44,130 nucleotides of DNA, taken from positions 1 through 44,130 of IMG/VR virus record IMGVR_UViG_3300006854_000032; one strand, written 5' to 3'. The stretch is from a virus. Made by a program: the position numbers and the translations under genes. Under the pieces are notes generated by a model. The model was given only the letters and a program-made list of their open reading frames with translations, was not told the DNA's origin and made no database searches. Shown here one piece after another: positions 7,598 to 15,554 of this stretch. Numbering within the stretch: position 1 is the stretch's first letter; every line of letters starts with the position of its first letter.

Positions 7598-7968
7598 ACC
7601 GCCGTTTCTTCTTCACGTCGCTACTGGGTGGCGCGATTGCCGCGCATCAGCTCGATATCGAGAAGTTGCTCTGGGTGCCCGGCGAGAAAACGATTTTCAT
7701 TCCGCCTGCCAAACCCGCCGTGGTCTGGATTCAAGATCGGTGGATACGCCTGTCCGATGGCATTCACGTCGAGACGTTGAACGGTGACACCGGCGAAGTG
7801 CTCGAAGCCTTTCGCTGGCCTGGTGAGCGCATGCCGTTCTTACTCATGCCGAGCGGCCGGGAACCGGATGCCATCACGTTTGGCCCATATCCGGCCGACG
7901 ATTGGCGCGAGGATTCGGGGCGTCTTACTGCGGTGACGCTTCGGGCGCAGCGGCAGGCTGTGCGCTGA
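7594..7968 (+). CDS. Conserved-type phage protein with Tat-like N-terminus
   Basis: This 124-aa protein begins MNRRFFFTSLLGGAIAAH, a twin-arginine or membrane-anchor-like start. LDIEKLLWVPGEKTIFIPP follows; this LWVPGxKTI block recurs in phage proteins of unknown role. The rest is a beta-rich domain (VETLNGDTGEVLEAFRWPG). Its 3' end overlaps the 3' end of the convergent portal gene by 44 bp. Export is possible but unproven. Confidence 0.6.
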   Translation: MNRRFFFTSLLGGAIAAHQLDIEKLLWVPGEKTIFIPPAKPAVVWIQDRWIRLSDGIHVETLNGDTGEVLEAFRWPGERMPFLLMPSGREPDAITFGPYPADDWREDSGRLTAVTLRAQRQAVR

Positions 7969-10276
7969 GTTGCTGTTGCTGCAGATTCTGCTGCTGCGCG
8001 TGATCCTGCTGCTGCATCTGCTGCTGGCCGAGCTGATCGGTCTCCTGCTGTTGCTGCTCGTGCAGCTGCTGCATCCGTTGTTGCTGCGCGGCCATTACCG
8101 AGTCCGCATGTCCCATCGCCGCCTCGTGGGCGTGATCCTGTTGCTGCTGGATCATCTGCAGCGTGTGGTCCATCTTCAGCATGAACACGCTCAAATCCTC
8201 CGCGGCCATTTTCTGTTTCGCCGTCAGCTCCGCGATTCCCAACTTCACGTCGTCGGAGTACGCCTGCATGCGTTCGCGCGATTCCAGCTCCATCTGCTTC
8301 ATTTGCAGTTGCGCATCGATTTCGAATTTCTTCGATTTGAATTCATCGAGCTGCTGCATCGCGTCGTTCAACGCTTGCTCGTAATGCTGCATCTGCTGCT
8401 GCATCTGGGCGAGTTGCTGCTCGGGTGGTGGCCCTTGACCGTCGTTTTCCTGCAACTGCGGCGGGAGCATTTTCTTCAACCGCGCGACGATTTCATCCCC
8501 GACCGGTCCGAGGTCTTTTAACTTCACAACCAGGTCGCCGATGATCGGGAACACGTTCGGATTCTTGGCTAACGAGTCCGCAAACTCGGACGCTTCTTCG
8601 CGCTGGGATTGATACGCTTTGCCGGTCGCAATCCGGATGTCGTGATTTCTGGCATCTTCGCCGGTCCGGTACTGCCGCGTCCGGGGCTGGCCGTCTTTGC
8701 CTTCGTACTGTTCGCCGAGCGTGACCACTTCATGCGAGCCGTCCGCTTTCGCGAGACCGACCCGTTGATTGCGTTTTTCGAGTTTCGGTAACAGATCATC
8801 GAGCGAGCGGTAGGCATGGGCGAGCGTCACCTTGTAGTTGTCGATGAAATGGTAGGAGCCCATGTCGGACTGCCGGTCCAGTTCCTGCACGGCTTTGCCG
8901 GATTTCACATTCGTGTCGTCGAGTCGCGTGAAGCCATACGATCCCACAGCGGATTGAATCGAGCGCCGCGCGGATTCTTTGCCGATGTTCAGCGCTTGAA
9001 TCGGCGGTTCAAAGACCTGTCGCTGCGGAAGCGGCAAGACCGCTTGACCGGTGGCGTCGGCGACCGGATCGACCTGCACGAAGGCGCGCGGGACTTTGTT
9101 CAGCGTTTTCCACGCGTCCATGTCGGTTTCGAATTGCCCGACATAGCCCACATACGGGGTTTTGGGCGTCATGCCCACGACTTCCGCTTCTGAAGAGACG
9201 AGATAGTCGAAGAGCATCTGCCCGTCCCGGGCCATGCGGATGTAGCTTTCCAACACGCGTTTGTGCGTGTTGCCGTCGCGGATGAACTTTTCTTTTCCGA
9301 TGACCGGATAGACCGGGATCCACTTCCCCAGCCATTCCGTGCGGTCGAGAATTTCCACACCGTTGGTCAAACACTGCTTCACGACGGGCTCAAACGTCGT
9401 GCGATCGTCCAGAAGCGGCAGCTCCACACCGCCCGAGGTCGTCAACGTGTCGTCGGAGACTTTCCAGCCCTTGTTCAACTGATCGGCGAAGATTTTGATC
9501 TCTTCTCCGTCCTTGCCCTGGATCCAGAAGATGCGTTTCCGCGTTTTCTCGATGTACCAGTACTCCGCGATTTGCACGGTGTTGTCGTCAAACCAGTGCG
9601 GGGCCTGGGCGATCACTTCTTCCCCGAACGAGGTGATGGTCGCGTCCGGGAATTTCTCCGGAAACTCGTCTTTTAAGACCCGATCGAGGACGAAGGCGTC
9701 CTGCATGTCCGAGCAATCGAGTTCTTTACAGTCGGGGTCCCAGAGGACCGCGTCGGGATTGGGGAAGCGGCGGAATTTGGCGACCTGTTCGCGGGAGTCC
9801 CAGTCTTTGTAAACGACCTGTAAGCCAAACACGCCATAGCTGCGTGTCGCGGCATCTTCAAATGCGCGTAACGTCGCTTGCGGGCCATTCGATTCATACT
9901 CGATGCGGCGGATGCGGTTTTCCGTCAGCTCGGCCGTGTCGTCGTCGGTGCCGTCTTCTCCCGGCGAGGCTTTGATCCCGATGGGATTCAGCCGGACTTC
10001 ATTGACCAGGCCGTTGGTGTGCTGGCCCAACTGATCGAGATGGATGCAGGGGCGCTTGTTTTCTCTGCGCTCTTCGCGGTCGGTTTCCGTCCAGGGTCCA
10101 TCGACGGACTGGGCCTTCATGTCCAGCTCCGCTTGGTCGCGGATGTCTTTCCAGGCGTCGACCATGTACTTGAAGCGGCGGCGGATTTTGTCCAGCAGCT
10201 TCTGGTCGGGCGATTTCGCGGTCGGGGTGTTGTCGCTTTCGCCGCGCTCGGCGGCGTAGGTCGTGGGTCCTGGCAT
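7925..10276 (-). CDS. P22-like portal protein
   Basis: This 783-aa protein is of portal size for P22-type podoviruses. It opens with a helical region (KIRRRFKYMVDAWKDIRDQA) and the RENKRPCIHLDQLGQHTNGL block. VNEVRLNPIGIK and a clip/wing region with FPNPDAVLWDP follow. The C-terminal 200 residues are helical and end in a Gln-rich coil encoded by CAG/CTG-like runs. The portal ring forms the unique vertex, the DNA channel and the packaging motor dock. It follows terminase and head genes in the late block. The Gln-rich tail probably forms the barrel seen in P22. Confidence 0.88.
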   Translation of the reverse strand: MPGPTTYAAERGESDNTPTAKSPDQKLLDKIRRRFKYMVDAWKDIRDQAELDMKAQSVDGPWTETDREERRENKRPCIHLDQLGQHTNGLVNEVRLNPIGIKASPGEDGTDDDTAELTENRIRRIEYESNGPQATLRAFEDAATRSYGVFGLQVVYKDWDSREQVAKFRRFPNPDAVLWDPDCKELDCSDMQDAFVLDRVLKDEFPEKFPDATITSFGEEVIAQAPHWFDDNTVQIAEYWYIEKTRKRIFWIQGKDGEEIKIFADQLNKGWKVSDDTLTTSGGVELPLLDDRTTFEPVVKQCLTNGVEILDRTEWLGKWIPVYPVIGKEKFIRDGNTHKRVLESYIRMARDGQMLFDYLVSSEAEVVGMTPKTPYVGYVGQFETDMDAWKTLNKVPRAFVQVDPVADATGQAVLPLPQRQVFEPPIQALNIGKESARRSIQSAVGSYGFTRLDDTNVKSGKAVQELDRQSDMGSYHFIDNYKVTLAHAYRSLDDLLPKLEKRNQRVGLAKADGSHEVVTLGEQYEGKDGQPRTRQYRTGEDARNHDIRIATGKAYQSQREEASEFADSLAKNPNVFPIIGDLVVKLKDLGPVGDEIVARLKKMLPPQLQENDGQGPPPEQQLAQMQQQMQHYEQALNDAMQQLDEFKSKKFEIDAQLQMKQMELESRERMQAYSDDVKLGIAELTAKQKMAAEDLSVFMLKMDHTLQMIQQQQDHAHEAAMGHADSVMAAQQQRMQQLHEQQQQETDQLGQQQMQQQDHAQQQNLQQQQLSAQPAAAPEASPQ

Positions 10277-10308
10277 TTAAATCGTTAATCGAGAAACGTG
10301 ATGGGGTA

Positions 10309-10656
10309 TTAACAGATGTGCTTCAGGCATCGTGCGAACATGCCTTGAAAGTAGTAAGTGAAAGCTTCTTCGCTCGCGTCACTCAGCTCCAGACCGGAAC
10401 CCTGCAGGATCGCGAAGGTCAGATGCAGGATTTCGTGGCCCAGAACGGCGGTTTGCCACGGGCTTTTACCGTGCTTGGTGGACACCACGATGTAATGAAG
10501 CTCGCGGCCGGGAAAGCGCACGTACTTTCCGGAGGCATTGTTCCATTCAAAGTCGGGATGTTTCTTCCGGCCCCAGCGCTGGATCTCTTTGTCGCTGCCG
10601 ATGACCAGCACCACGTCGCGGAAGTAGGCATGATCGGGAATCCGGCGAATCTTCAT
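10309..10656 (-). CDS. HExxH-type putative metallopeptidase
   Basis: This 115-aa protein is read from the ATG at 10656 (MKIRRIPDHAYFRDVVLVIG). The key motif is GHEILHLTF near residues 75-83, an HExxH zinc site. A downstream acidic helix (SDASEEAFTYYFQGMF) could supply the third ligand, Glu. Small phage proteins of this shape occur beside head genes. It might process a virion protein or be a remnant of a regulatory protease. Upstream frame extension to 10752 overlaps the previous gene and is unlikely. Confidence 0.65.
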   Translation of the reverse strand: MKIRRIPDHAYFRDVVLVIGSDKEIQRWGRKKHPDFEWNNASGKYVRFPGRELHYIVVSTKHGKSPWQTAVLGHEILHLTFAILQGSGLELSDASEEAFTYYFQGMFARCLKHIC

Positions 10657-10666
10657 CCGTCCTAGA

Positions 10667-10942
10667 TCACTGCAGCACAATCCGCGCGTTCTTGCGTTCT
10701 TCGTAACTGAGGTGCGCGTGCGCGTGTTCAATCCGCCATTCCAGAGCCACATCGTCGCGGTCCAACAGTTCCTTCTTCGGTGCGACCCGTAAGAGATCGG
10801 CCGGGCATAGTGGATAGAGCTTCAAATGCGTGCGCTCGACATTCGCGAGCCACTGCCCGAGCTGGTCGACGGTGTTCAGCAATTTGCCGGGGAGTGTGCC
10901 GGTGTGGGCGTGGCTGCATTGCCACCAGAGGCGACGGTTCAT
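10667..10942 (-). CDS. Hypothetical protein upstream of HExxH gene
   Basis: This 91-aa protein begins MNRRLWWQCSHAHTG and is helical in the rest (LLNTVDQLGQWLANVERTHL). Its ATG overlaps the TGA of the 58-aa zinc-ribbon gene before it. The sequence is rich in His and Trp but has no clear metal motif. The function is not known. Confidence 0.6.
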   Translation of the reverse strand: MNRRLWWQCSHAHTGTLPGKLLNTVDQLGQWLANVERTHLKLYPLCPADLLRVAPKKELLDRDDVALEWRIEHAHAHLSYEERKNARIVLQ

Positions 10943-11115
10943 GCGTCGGCTTTACTCTCTTGGAGCGTGGTCGAGGTGACGGGGACCCGAAAGCCGCAGT
11001 TCCCACAGAACAGGACCGTGTCGAAGTAATGGACCGTGGCGCGGCCGTTGTCTATCCGTTCCATCACGTCTTTCGTGATCAGCGGCTCGAATTTGTGATT
11101 GTTCGGTTCACACAT
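10939..11115 (-). CDS. 58-aa putative zinc-binding protein
   Basis: The ATG at 11115 opens a frame beginning MCEPNNHKFEPLITKD. It contains LFCGNCGFRVPV (CxxC), ends LQESKADA, and its stop overlaps the next ATG (ATGA). The early Cys and His plus the CxxC could bind one zinc ion, as in small phage zinc ribbons. It lies just downstream of the hairpin-rich interval at 11116-11367. Confidence 0.6.
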   Translation of the reverse strand: MCEPNNHKFEPLITKDVMERIDNGRATVHYFDTVLFCGNCGFRVPVTSTTLQESKADA

Positions 11116-11367
11116 CGTTGTTAATTCCGGTGCGGGGCGGGATCGCCCTACGAGGATTCACGCAGGTACTGGATTTCCCCCACACCGCTCTGCGGTGCTC
11201 ATCCGTGAATCGATCGCGGCCCGTCGGCGCTCAGGCGCCCATTTCCCCGCAAGCTTTGGTTTCTATGGCGATGTCACGCGATCGCCCGCGCGTTCCTTCC
11301 TCGCATCTAGAGGCGAGAGGGCGCACCGTTGCCAATGCGCCCCTGGGGTGAAGGAGAGCTTTAAGAA
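11116..11367. other. Hairpin-dense intergenic region (candidate structured RNA)
   Basis: This 252-bp gene-free interval carries several perfect stems. An 8-bp stem GATTCACG/CGTGAATC (11155-11162 with 11204-11211) encloses GAT/ATC and a CACCGC-TCT-GCGGTG hairpin (11183-11197). Other hairpins are GGGCG/CGCCC near 11137-11150, GGCGC/GCGCC near 11226-11238 and GGGCGCA/TGCGCCC (11319-11325 with 11336-11342). None has a clean T-run. It could be a leader, processing site or ncRNA, and the strand cannot be decided. Confidence 0.4.
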
Positions 11368-11880
11368 TTACTGGAAGAGGCCGTACGCCTGGAGATCGTC
11401 GATGACCGAATTGACCAGCTGCTTCGTGTCGGCATGGTCGACGATGATCGCGTTGACCTGTGCCGCCAGGGACGCCACGGCATCGCGCAGCAAACTGAGC
11501 TGGGCGCGGTTGGCCGCCTGGGAGGTGGTCAATTCCTTGAAGTTGTTGTTGAGTGTGGTCTGGTTGAACGAACCGCCCACGTCATCGACGGTCGCGTCCG
11601 CGGTTCCTACCGCATGCGTCAACGCCGTCGGCAGGGTTTCTGCCGCGAGCGTGGCGCCCGCCGCTCCGCCCGAAGAATCGGTCAGCGCGGCCGCGGTCGG
11701 GTTCGCGTGTGTTTTGTCGGCCGTCGCATAGGTCTGGGTGTAGGCCGAGCGCTGTGCGATCGGGGCCGTGCCGAACCAGCCGCCTTTGGCGGTCTGGCCG
11801 GTGAACTGCGCGCCGTGCGCGATCTGGACGACCGTGAGTTTGTCGATTACTTTTTCGGAGCCGTCGTTCGTGAATGCCAT
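11368..11880 (-). CDS. Virion structural protein with GTAP/QR motif (head fibre-like)
   Basis: This 170-aa protein is read from ATG 11880, with AAAGGA upstream. The middle has the recurrent QTAKGGWFGTAPIAQRSAY motif. ALTDSSGGAAGATLA and a C-terminal helical part (DAVASLAAQVNAIIVDH) ending in LVNSVIDDLQAYGLFQ follow. The C-terminal block resembles short trimeric fibre or head-associated proteins seen next to terminase genes in many phages. The upstream extension overlaps terminase in another frame and is rejected. The exact position in the virion is unknown. Confidence 0.65.
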   Translation of the reverse strand: MAFTNDGSEKVIDKLTVVQIAHGAQFTGQTAKGGWFGTAPIAQRSAYTQTYATADKTHANPTAAALTDSSGGAAGATLAAETLPTALTHAVGTADATVDDVGGSFNQTTLNNNFKELTTSQAANRAQLSLLRDAVASLAAQVNAIIVDHADTKQLVNSVIDDLQAYGLFQ

Positions 11881-11920
11881 GTCTTTCGATGTTCCTTTGT
11901 CTTGAAAATAAATGTGTGGT

Positions 11921-13204
11921 TCAGGACCACGCGCTGCCGGCATAAGCCGGCTCTTTCGGTTTCGGCCGTGTGGCCACGACCGGAAATGCAAACGTCAGGG
12001 CTAAGGCGTCCGCGATATCCGGAGACATGCCCAGCCGTTCCCGGATGTCGTCTTTCGATTCCAGCTTCAAGCGATTGCTGGCGTTGTCGTTGGAGTACGT
12101 CGGGGCGCAGAGTTCCGCTACCAGTTCCGAGAGATTCGGAAGGGCGCCGCCCTCTTTCAGCCAGTCCGCCACGGCAAACCACATCTCCGCGCGCAAATTG
12201 GCGAAGCGTTCCTGTTTGGCTTTCCAGGAGAACACGACGCCCTGCACTTTCTTGTGGCCCATGTCCTTCAGGCGCGACACGACTTCACCGCCGTAGCCGC
12301 CCGTCGTATCGACGAACGTCATTGCGGGTTCCCACTCGAGGATCTTTTCCGCCACGATGCCGGCGAAGGTTTTCTCCGGTAGTCCCGGGATCACTTTCGG
12401 CTTGAAGGCCTGCAATCCCTGCCGCGGGAAGATCACATTGCGATCGCCGCCTTCCCAGGCCACGTCGACGCCGAGAATTTTTGGAGCAAACGCGTACAGG
12501 CGTTCCTCGAGCGTGCGTCGCGTCGCGGCCATCGCCGTCTCGATCGAGATCAGCGTGTTCGCACTCGAGGCCGTGAAGTCGCAGAGCATTTCCTGGCGGA
12601 ATTCCATGTCCGTCATTTCCAAACGCATCCGCTCGACTTCATCCGGTGACAGCGCGTCCGTGTCGTAGCAGGTGAAGATCTTCGCGAACCAGTCCGGATC
12701 GGCCAGGGCTTTGTAGAAAATCTGCGAGAGCAGATTGATGCCTTTGGGCGTGCCGATGAAGAGCGCCCAGCCCAATCGATCCGCCAACATCGGCCGGATG
12801 ACTTCGCCCCACAGTTCCGTCTTGATCTGCGCGACTTCGTCGATGACGACGCCGTCGAAGTAATCGCCGCGGATGGAGTCGGGCTGATCGGCTCCAAAAA
12901 TCTGGATGCGGGCGCCGTTCGGGAACTCGACCCAGAGCTCGCCCTGGTTGATGACGGTTCCCGGAACTTTCCTCGCGTAATGGGTGAGGTATTTCCAGGA
13001 GATCCGCTTGGCCTGCTTGAGGTGCGGGGCGATGTAGCCATAACGGCCCATCGGTCTCGAGCAGCGCAGGGCCGCATCAATCAGCCGAAGAATCGCGAGC
13101 ACCGTCTTGCCACCGCGGCGGTGGACGACGAGAACGGAGAAGCGCTTGAGCGCTCTAAAACAGTCGGTTTGCCAGGGACGGGGACGGAAGCCGAGATCGA
13201 TCAA
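11921..13204 (-). CDS. terL: Terminase large subunit
   Basis: This 427-aa protein has the packaging ATPase motifs: Walker A HRRGGKTVLA (about residues 32-41) and Walker B VVIDEVAQ (about 141-148). A coupling region (IGTPKGINLL) follows. The C-terminal RNase H-like nuclease has DVAWEGGDRN and DTTGGYGG with acidic metal ligands. It cuts concatemers and drives DNA into the prohead through the portal. The small subunit lies just upstream (9 bp gap). Length and motifs look intact. Confidence 0.92.
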   Translation of the reverse strand: MIDLGFRPRPWQTDCFRALKRFSVLVVHRRGGKTVLAILRLIDAALRCSRPMGRYGYIAPHLKQAKRISWKYLTHYARKVPGTVINQGELWVEFPNGARIQIFGADQPDSIRGDYFDGVVIDEVAQIKTELWGEVIRPMLADRLGWALFIGTPKGINLLSQIFYKALADPDWFAKIFTCYDTDALSPDEVERMRLEMTDMEFRQEMLCDFTASSANTLISIETAMAATRRTLEERLYAFAPKILGVDVAWEGGDRNVIFPRQGLQAFKPKVIPGLPEKTFAGIVAEKILEWEPAMTFVDTTGGYGGEVVSRLKDMGHKKVQGVVFSWKAKQERFANLRAEMWFAVADWLKEGGALPNLSELVAELCAPTYSNDNASNRLKLESKDDIRERLGMSPDIADALALTFAFPVVATRPKPKEPAYAGSAWS

Positions 13205-13212
13205 TCACAAAC

Positions 13213-13713
13213 TCATTCCGCCTGGGGGACGCCGGTCACGACTTCAATCTTCAATGCGCCGCCGCCCGGTCCGGTGATTTCCTGCTTGTCCCGGAATTCG
13301 GGGCACTTGCCTTTAGCCAGGAGCTCGAGGATGCGGTCAGAGCGTTTCAATACGGTGATCACTTCGTTGGTGTCGCGATCGCGGATGATCGTGCCTTGCC
13401 AGATGATCGGCTCGGGAACGCCATCGATCGCGCGCCGGCGGACCATGTCGCGGACCCGATCGCAGAATTGCGATTCCGAATCCTCGAAAGCCCGCTTGTA
13501 CTCCGAGTCCTCGTCCATCCACTTGTAATGCGTCGCCCGGTGAATGCCGGCGGCTTCCGCCGCTCGCGACACGTTGCCGCAAATGGCGTTCGCCTCGAGG
13601 AAGGCTTTTTGCCTCGCGCGTAGGGTGTCGCTTTCTGTCGCTGGGGCGGCGGCCGGCCGGGGCTTCTTTTGCGAGGCTGGTTTCTTCGGTTTCTTCAAAA
13701 AAGGAACAAACAA
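13213..13713 (-). CDS. terS: Terminase small subunit
   Basis: This protein is up to 166 aa. After a Lys/Pro/Ala-rich, probably disordered head, it has an HTH of the kind used to bind pac sites (GNVSRAAEAAGIHRATHYKW). DSEYKRAFEDSESQFCDRV and an oligomerisation helix follow, with a basic VLKRSDRILELLAKGK block. It sits directly before terL. The start is uncertain: the TTG at 13713 falls in the T-run of a terminator and lacks a ribosome site, so a start within the next 25 codons is possible. Confidence 0.85.
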   Translation of the reverse strand: MFVPFLKKPKKPASQKKPRPAAAPATESDTLRARQKAFLEANAICGNVSRAAEAAGIHRATHYKWMDEDSEYKRAFEDSESQFCDRVRDMVRRRAIDGVPEPIIWQGTIIRDRDTNEVITVLKRSDRILELLAKGKCPEFRDKQEITGPGGGALKIEVVTGVPQAE

Positions 13714-13742
13714 AAATGCCCGAAATCACATGATTTCAGGCA
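13712..13742 (-). terminator. Intrinsic terminator between serine recombinase and terS
   Basis: A 12-bp stem with one mismatch (TGCCTGAAATCA / TGATTTCGGGCA on the minus strand) has a 2-nt loop and is followed by TTTTTGTTTG. It ends transcription coming from the recombinase gene just before terS. The recombinase is thus a separate unit, and terminase may have its own promoter or need antitermination. Confidence 0.75.
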
Positions 13743-13776
13743 CATCGAACCGCGGGATGCGGGGTAAATGGTTGCG

Positions 13777-14436
13777 TCAGTTAGCGGGCGCCTGGAGAGG
13801 GGGTTTTTGGGACACCCAATTCACCGAATTGACGATCGCGGCGACCTTGTTTTTGCCCACGCCGGCGAGCTCGGAGACTTTCCGCAGAGAGCGATGCTCT
13901 CCGTATAACTGCAAAACGCGTTCTCGATCGACAATGCGCTTCGGCCGGCCCAATGTTTTGCCCTGCCGCTTTGCGCGATCCACACCCGCTTGCACGCGCT
14001 CGCGAATGAGGGAGCGCTCGAGTTCCGCAACAGCCCCCAGGATCGTAAAGACCATCTTTCCCATTGGCGTCGACGTATCAATGGATTCATTCAAGGAAAT
14101 GAAATCCACGCCCAGGGCGTGAAATTCCTCCAGGGCCGTGACCAGGTGCTTCACCGATCGCGCGAACCGATCGAATCGTGCCACGAGCACCGCATCGAAG
14201 CGCCGTTTCTTTGCGTCGTTCATCAGCCGATCGAGTTGTGGCCTCGAGGCTTTCGAGCCCGAGATCCCGACGTCGACGTACTCATCTATAAGGATGAAAC
14301 CTCGAGCCTGGGCAAAGTCTCTCAGCGGGAGCAGCTGCGTCTCCGGGTTCTGCCCGTGCTGTTTGGTGGACACGCGCGCATAGAGCGCCGCTCGCTTGAG
14401 CGTGGGGGAAGTCACGGATAAACTATCGTCAGCCAT
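13777..14436 (-). CDS. Small serine recombinase (resolvase/invertase family)
   Basis: This 219-aa protein has the catalytic Ser in ALYARVSTKQ (about residues 17-26). DVGISGSKASRPQLDRLM, VARFDRFARS and STPMGKMVFTILGAVAELER follow (the conserved resolvase core), then the RERVQAGVDRAKRQGK hinge. The C-terminal HTH is LRKVSELAGVGKNKVAAIVN. Such enzymes resolve multimers, invert segments or move small elements. No invertible repeat pair is evident around the fibre genes. It is flanked by a terminator and a tandem repeat, suggesting a moron-like insertion. The phage also has a separate tyrosine integrase. Confidence 0.88.
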   Translation of the reverse strand: MADDSLSVTSPTLKRAALYARVSTKQHGQNPETQLLPLRDFAQARGFILIDEYVDVGISGSKASRPQLDRLMNDAKKRRFDAVLVARFDRFARSVKHLVTALEEFHALGVDFISLNESIDTSTPMGKMVFTILGAVAELERSLIRERVQAGVDRAKRQGKTLGRPKRIVDRERVLQLYGEHRSLRKVSELAGVGKNKVAAIVNSVNWVSQKPPLQAPAN

Positions 14437-14472
14437 TCGGGGTCACGCCATCCTCGTGATCTCTGAAAGGTA

Positions 14473-14506
14473 GGGCTGCCGGGGAGTGTCACCTCGCCGG
14501 CGGCCC
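14473..14506. other. Stable hairpin upstream of serine recombinase
   Basis: GGGCTGCCGG (14473-14482) pairs with CCGGCGGCCC (14497-14506) over 10 bp with one G-U. On the minus strand it lies between the stop of the gene at 14600 and the recombinase start. Only a weak T-run follows, so it may be a poor terminator or part of a recombination site. Confidence 0.4.
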
Positions 14507-14571
14507 GAACAGAGAGTAAACGTTAAGGGTAGCGTGTTCCGATGGAGGGCCGGGTCAGGTCCTCTTTTGGC

Positions 14572-14617
14572 TCAATTCAGCGGACACCGTATCGTCAATT
14601 CAGCGGATGTTGTATCG
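14572..14617. repeat. Tandem 23-bp direct repeat at gene 3' end
   Basis: Two adjacent copies start TCAATTCAGCGGA and end TATCG (14572-14594 and 14595-14617), differing at a few central bases. The second copy covers the last codons and stop of the leftward gene at 14600. The first copy duplicates them outside the gene. This looks like a duplication of a gene end by insertion or by the nearby serine recombinase. Confidence 0.55.
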
Positions 14618-14770
14618 CCGCCAGGCTGCGGGATCGTGCTGATGCACGCATTTCACGGCCTCTTCGTAACCTTTGTCGCCACGGTGTTCTCCGGGTGTGT
14701 CTTTGTTGGTGCAGTCGTCTTTATCCATACCGCACAACCAGACGGGCTTAATTCCGTTATCGACGGGCAC
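14600..14770 (-). CDS. Small Cys-containing hypothetical protein
   Basis: This frame is read from a GTG at 14770, about 56 aa. It contains KPVWLCGMDKDDCTNKDTPG and ends WRRYNIR. The preceding zinc-finger gene ends at 14784, so this start gives tight spacing. No strong ribosome site is visible and the start is a guess. Two or three Cys/His residues could bind metal. The 3' end is part of the tandem repeat at 14572-14617. Confidence 0.45.
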   Translation of the reverse strand: MPVDNGIKPVWLCGMDKDDCTNKDTPGEHRGDKGYEEAVKCVHQHDPAAWRRYNIR

Positions 14771-14783
14771 GTCTTCGGGGTCT

Positions 14784-15011
14784 TTAGTTCTGCGCCTGCG
14801 GCAGCATGCCTGAGCAGTGTTGCTTGTGTTCGCGGAAGTCCCGCATGTCGATCTGTGCTTCGCGCTTCTTAAAAATGTAAGGACAGCCGTTGCAGTGGGT
14901 GAAGTCTTCCGGTGAGGCGGACAACTCGCGCTGGGCTTCACTGGGCTGGGCTCGCTCGCCGCGCAGTTTGAAGTAACTGCGGGAGCGGGCTCCGGAGACG
15001 CCGCCTCTCAT
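14784..15011 (-). CDS. Small zinc-finger protein
   Basis: This 75-aa protein starts at ATG 15011, which overlaps the upstream stop (ATGA). A basic Arg/Ser-rich N-terminus leads to HCNGCPYIFKKREAQ and then FREHKQHC. The C-x2-C ... H-x3-H-C arrangement could hold one zinc ion. It is probably a nucleic-acid or protein-binding accessory factor. It belongs to the same small operon as the next gene upstream. Confidence 0.6.
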   Translation of the reverse strand: MRGGVSGARSRSYFKLRGERAQPSEAQRELSASPEDFTHCNGCPYIFKKREAQIDMRDFREHKQHCSGMLPQAQN

Positions 15012-15280
15012 GATCGACATTCTCCAGGTCGGTGCATCGCCAGCGGATCTCCCGATCCATTCCAATAGATGATGCCCTTTCTATGTCGATCCAGCAGCGC
15101 CGCTTCTTTCTGTTCTTCACGTCGACGCACCACACTTTCCGCGGTGAAAAAGAACAACTGGCCCTCGTCGGTGAATTCGGCTTCGCCTCTGCGGATGAAA
15201 TGCAAAGCACGCTTCGCAGACGTGTACTGCTTTCCACCCTCAACGGGATTCGCGATTTTGATCGGTACGGTGTTCGACAA
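15008..15280 (-). CDS. Conserved-type small phage protein (VEGGKQYTS motif)
   Basis: The protein contains PIKIANPVEGGKQYTSAKRA, then LHFIRRGEAEFTDEGQLFF and an Arg/Glu-rich tail ending CRS. Short proteins with a NPxEGGKxYTS...RA start are common near phage packaging genes and of unknown function. The start is uncertain: TTG 15280 is used here, and GTG 15337 would add 19 residues without a ribosome site. Its stop overlaps the next ATG. Confidence 0.55.
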   Translation of the reverse strand: MSNTVPIKIANPVEGGKQYTSAKRALHFIRRGEAEFTDEGQLFFFTAESVVRRREEQKEAALLDRHRKGIIYWNGSGDPLAMHRPGECRS

Positions 15281-15458
15281 TAGAAAAAACGACGATGAGG
15301 CTACCGCCTCCGCACGATTGGCGCTCTTCCACGTCACCGGAAGAAAGAAGGACCCGAAATCTGTTTTGCTTCCTGTCGGCTACTTCAATCCAGACACACG
15401 TCGACCCGTGAAAGTGTTGGGCATTCGAACGATGGTTGGGAAAAGAAGGAATGCGTGA

Positions 15459-15554
15459 TCAAGCGGGCGAACGCTTGAACGCGAGCCAGAGGCGGAGTAA
15501 AAATCCGAAACGCAGAATTTCTTCGACATCGTGTCGACGTTTCTCCAGAGCCAT
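15459..15554 (-). CDS. Possible 31-aa peptide
   Basis: An ATG at 15554 opens MALEKRRHDVEEILRFGFLL and a further RLWLAFKRSPA before TGA. A purine-rich GGAAGG lies about 14 nt upstream and a promoter-like pair about 45 nt upstream. The sequence is a charged helix plus a short hydrophobic stretch. It could be a small membrane-active peptide or chance. Confidence 0.35.
   Translation of the reverse strand: MALEKRRHDVEEILRFGFLLRLWLAFKRSPA

Noticed and set aside
7925-8130. CAG/CTG-rich repeat that might be a microsatellite or CRISPR-like array
   Set aside because: It encodes the Gln-rich C-terminus of the portal in the correct frame, has no spacers and is irregular.
11116-11367. Second group I intron
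   Set aside because: No P7-like pair or guide-exon pairing was found and the interval does not split a reading frame.
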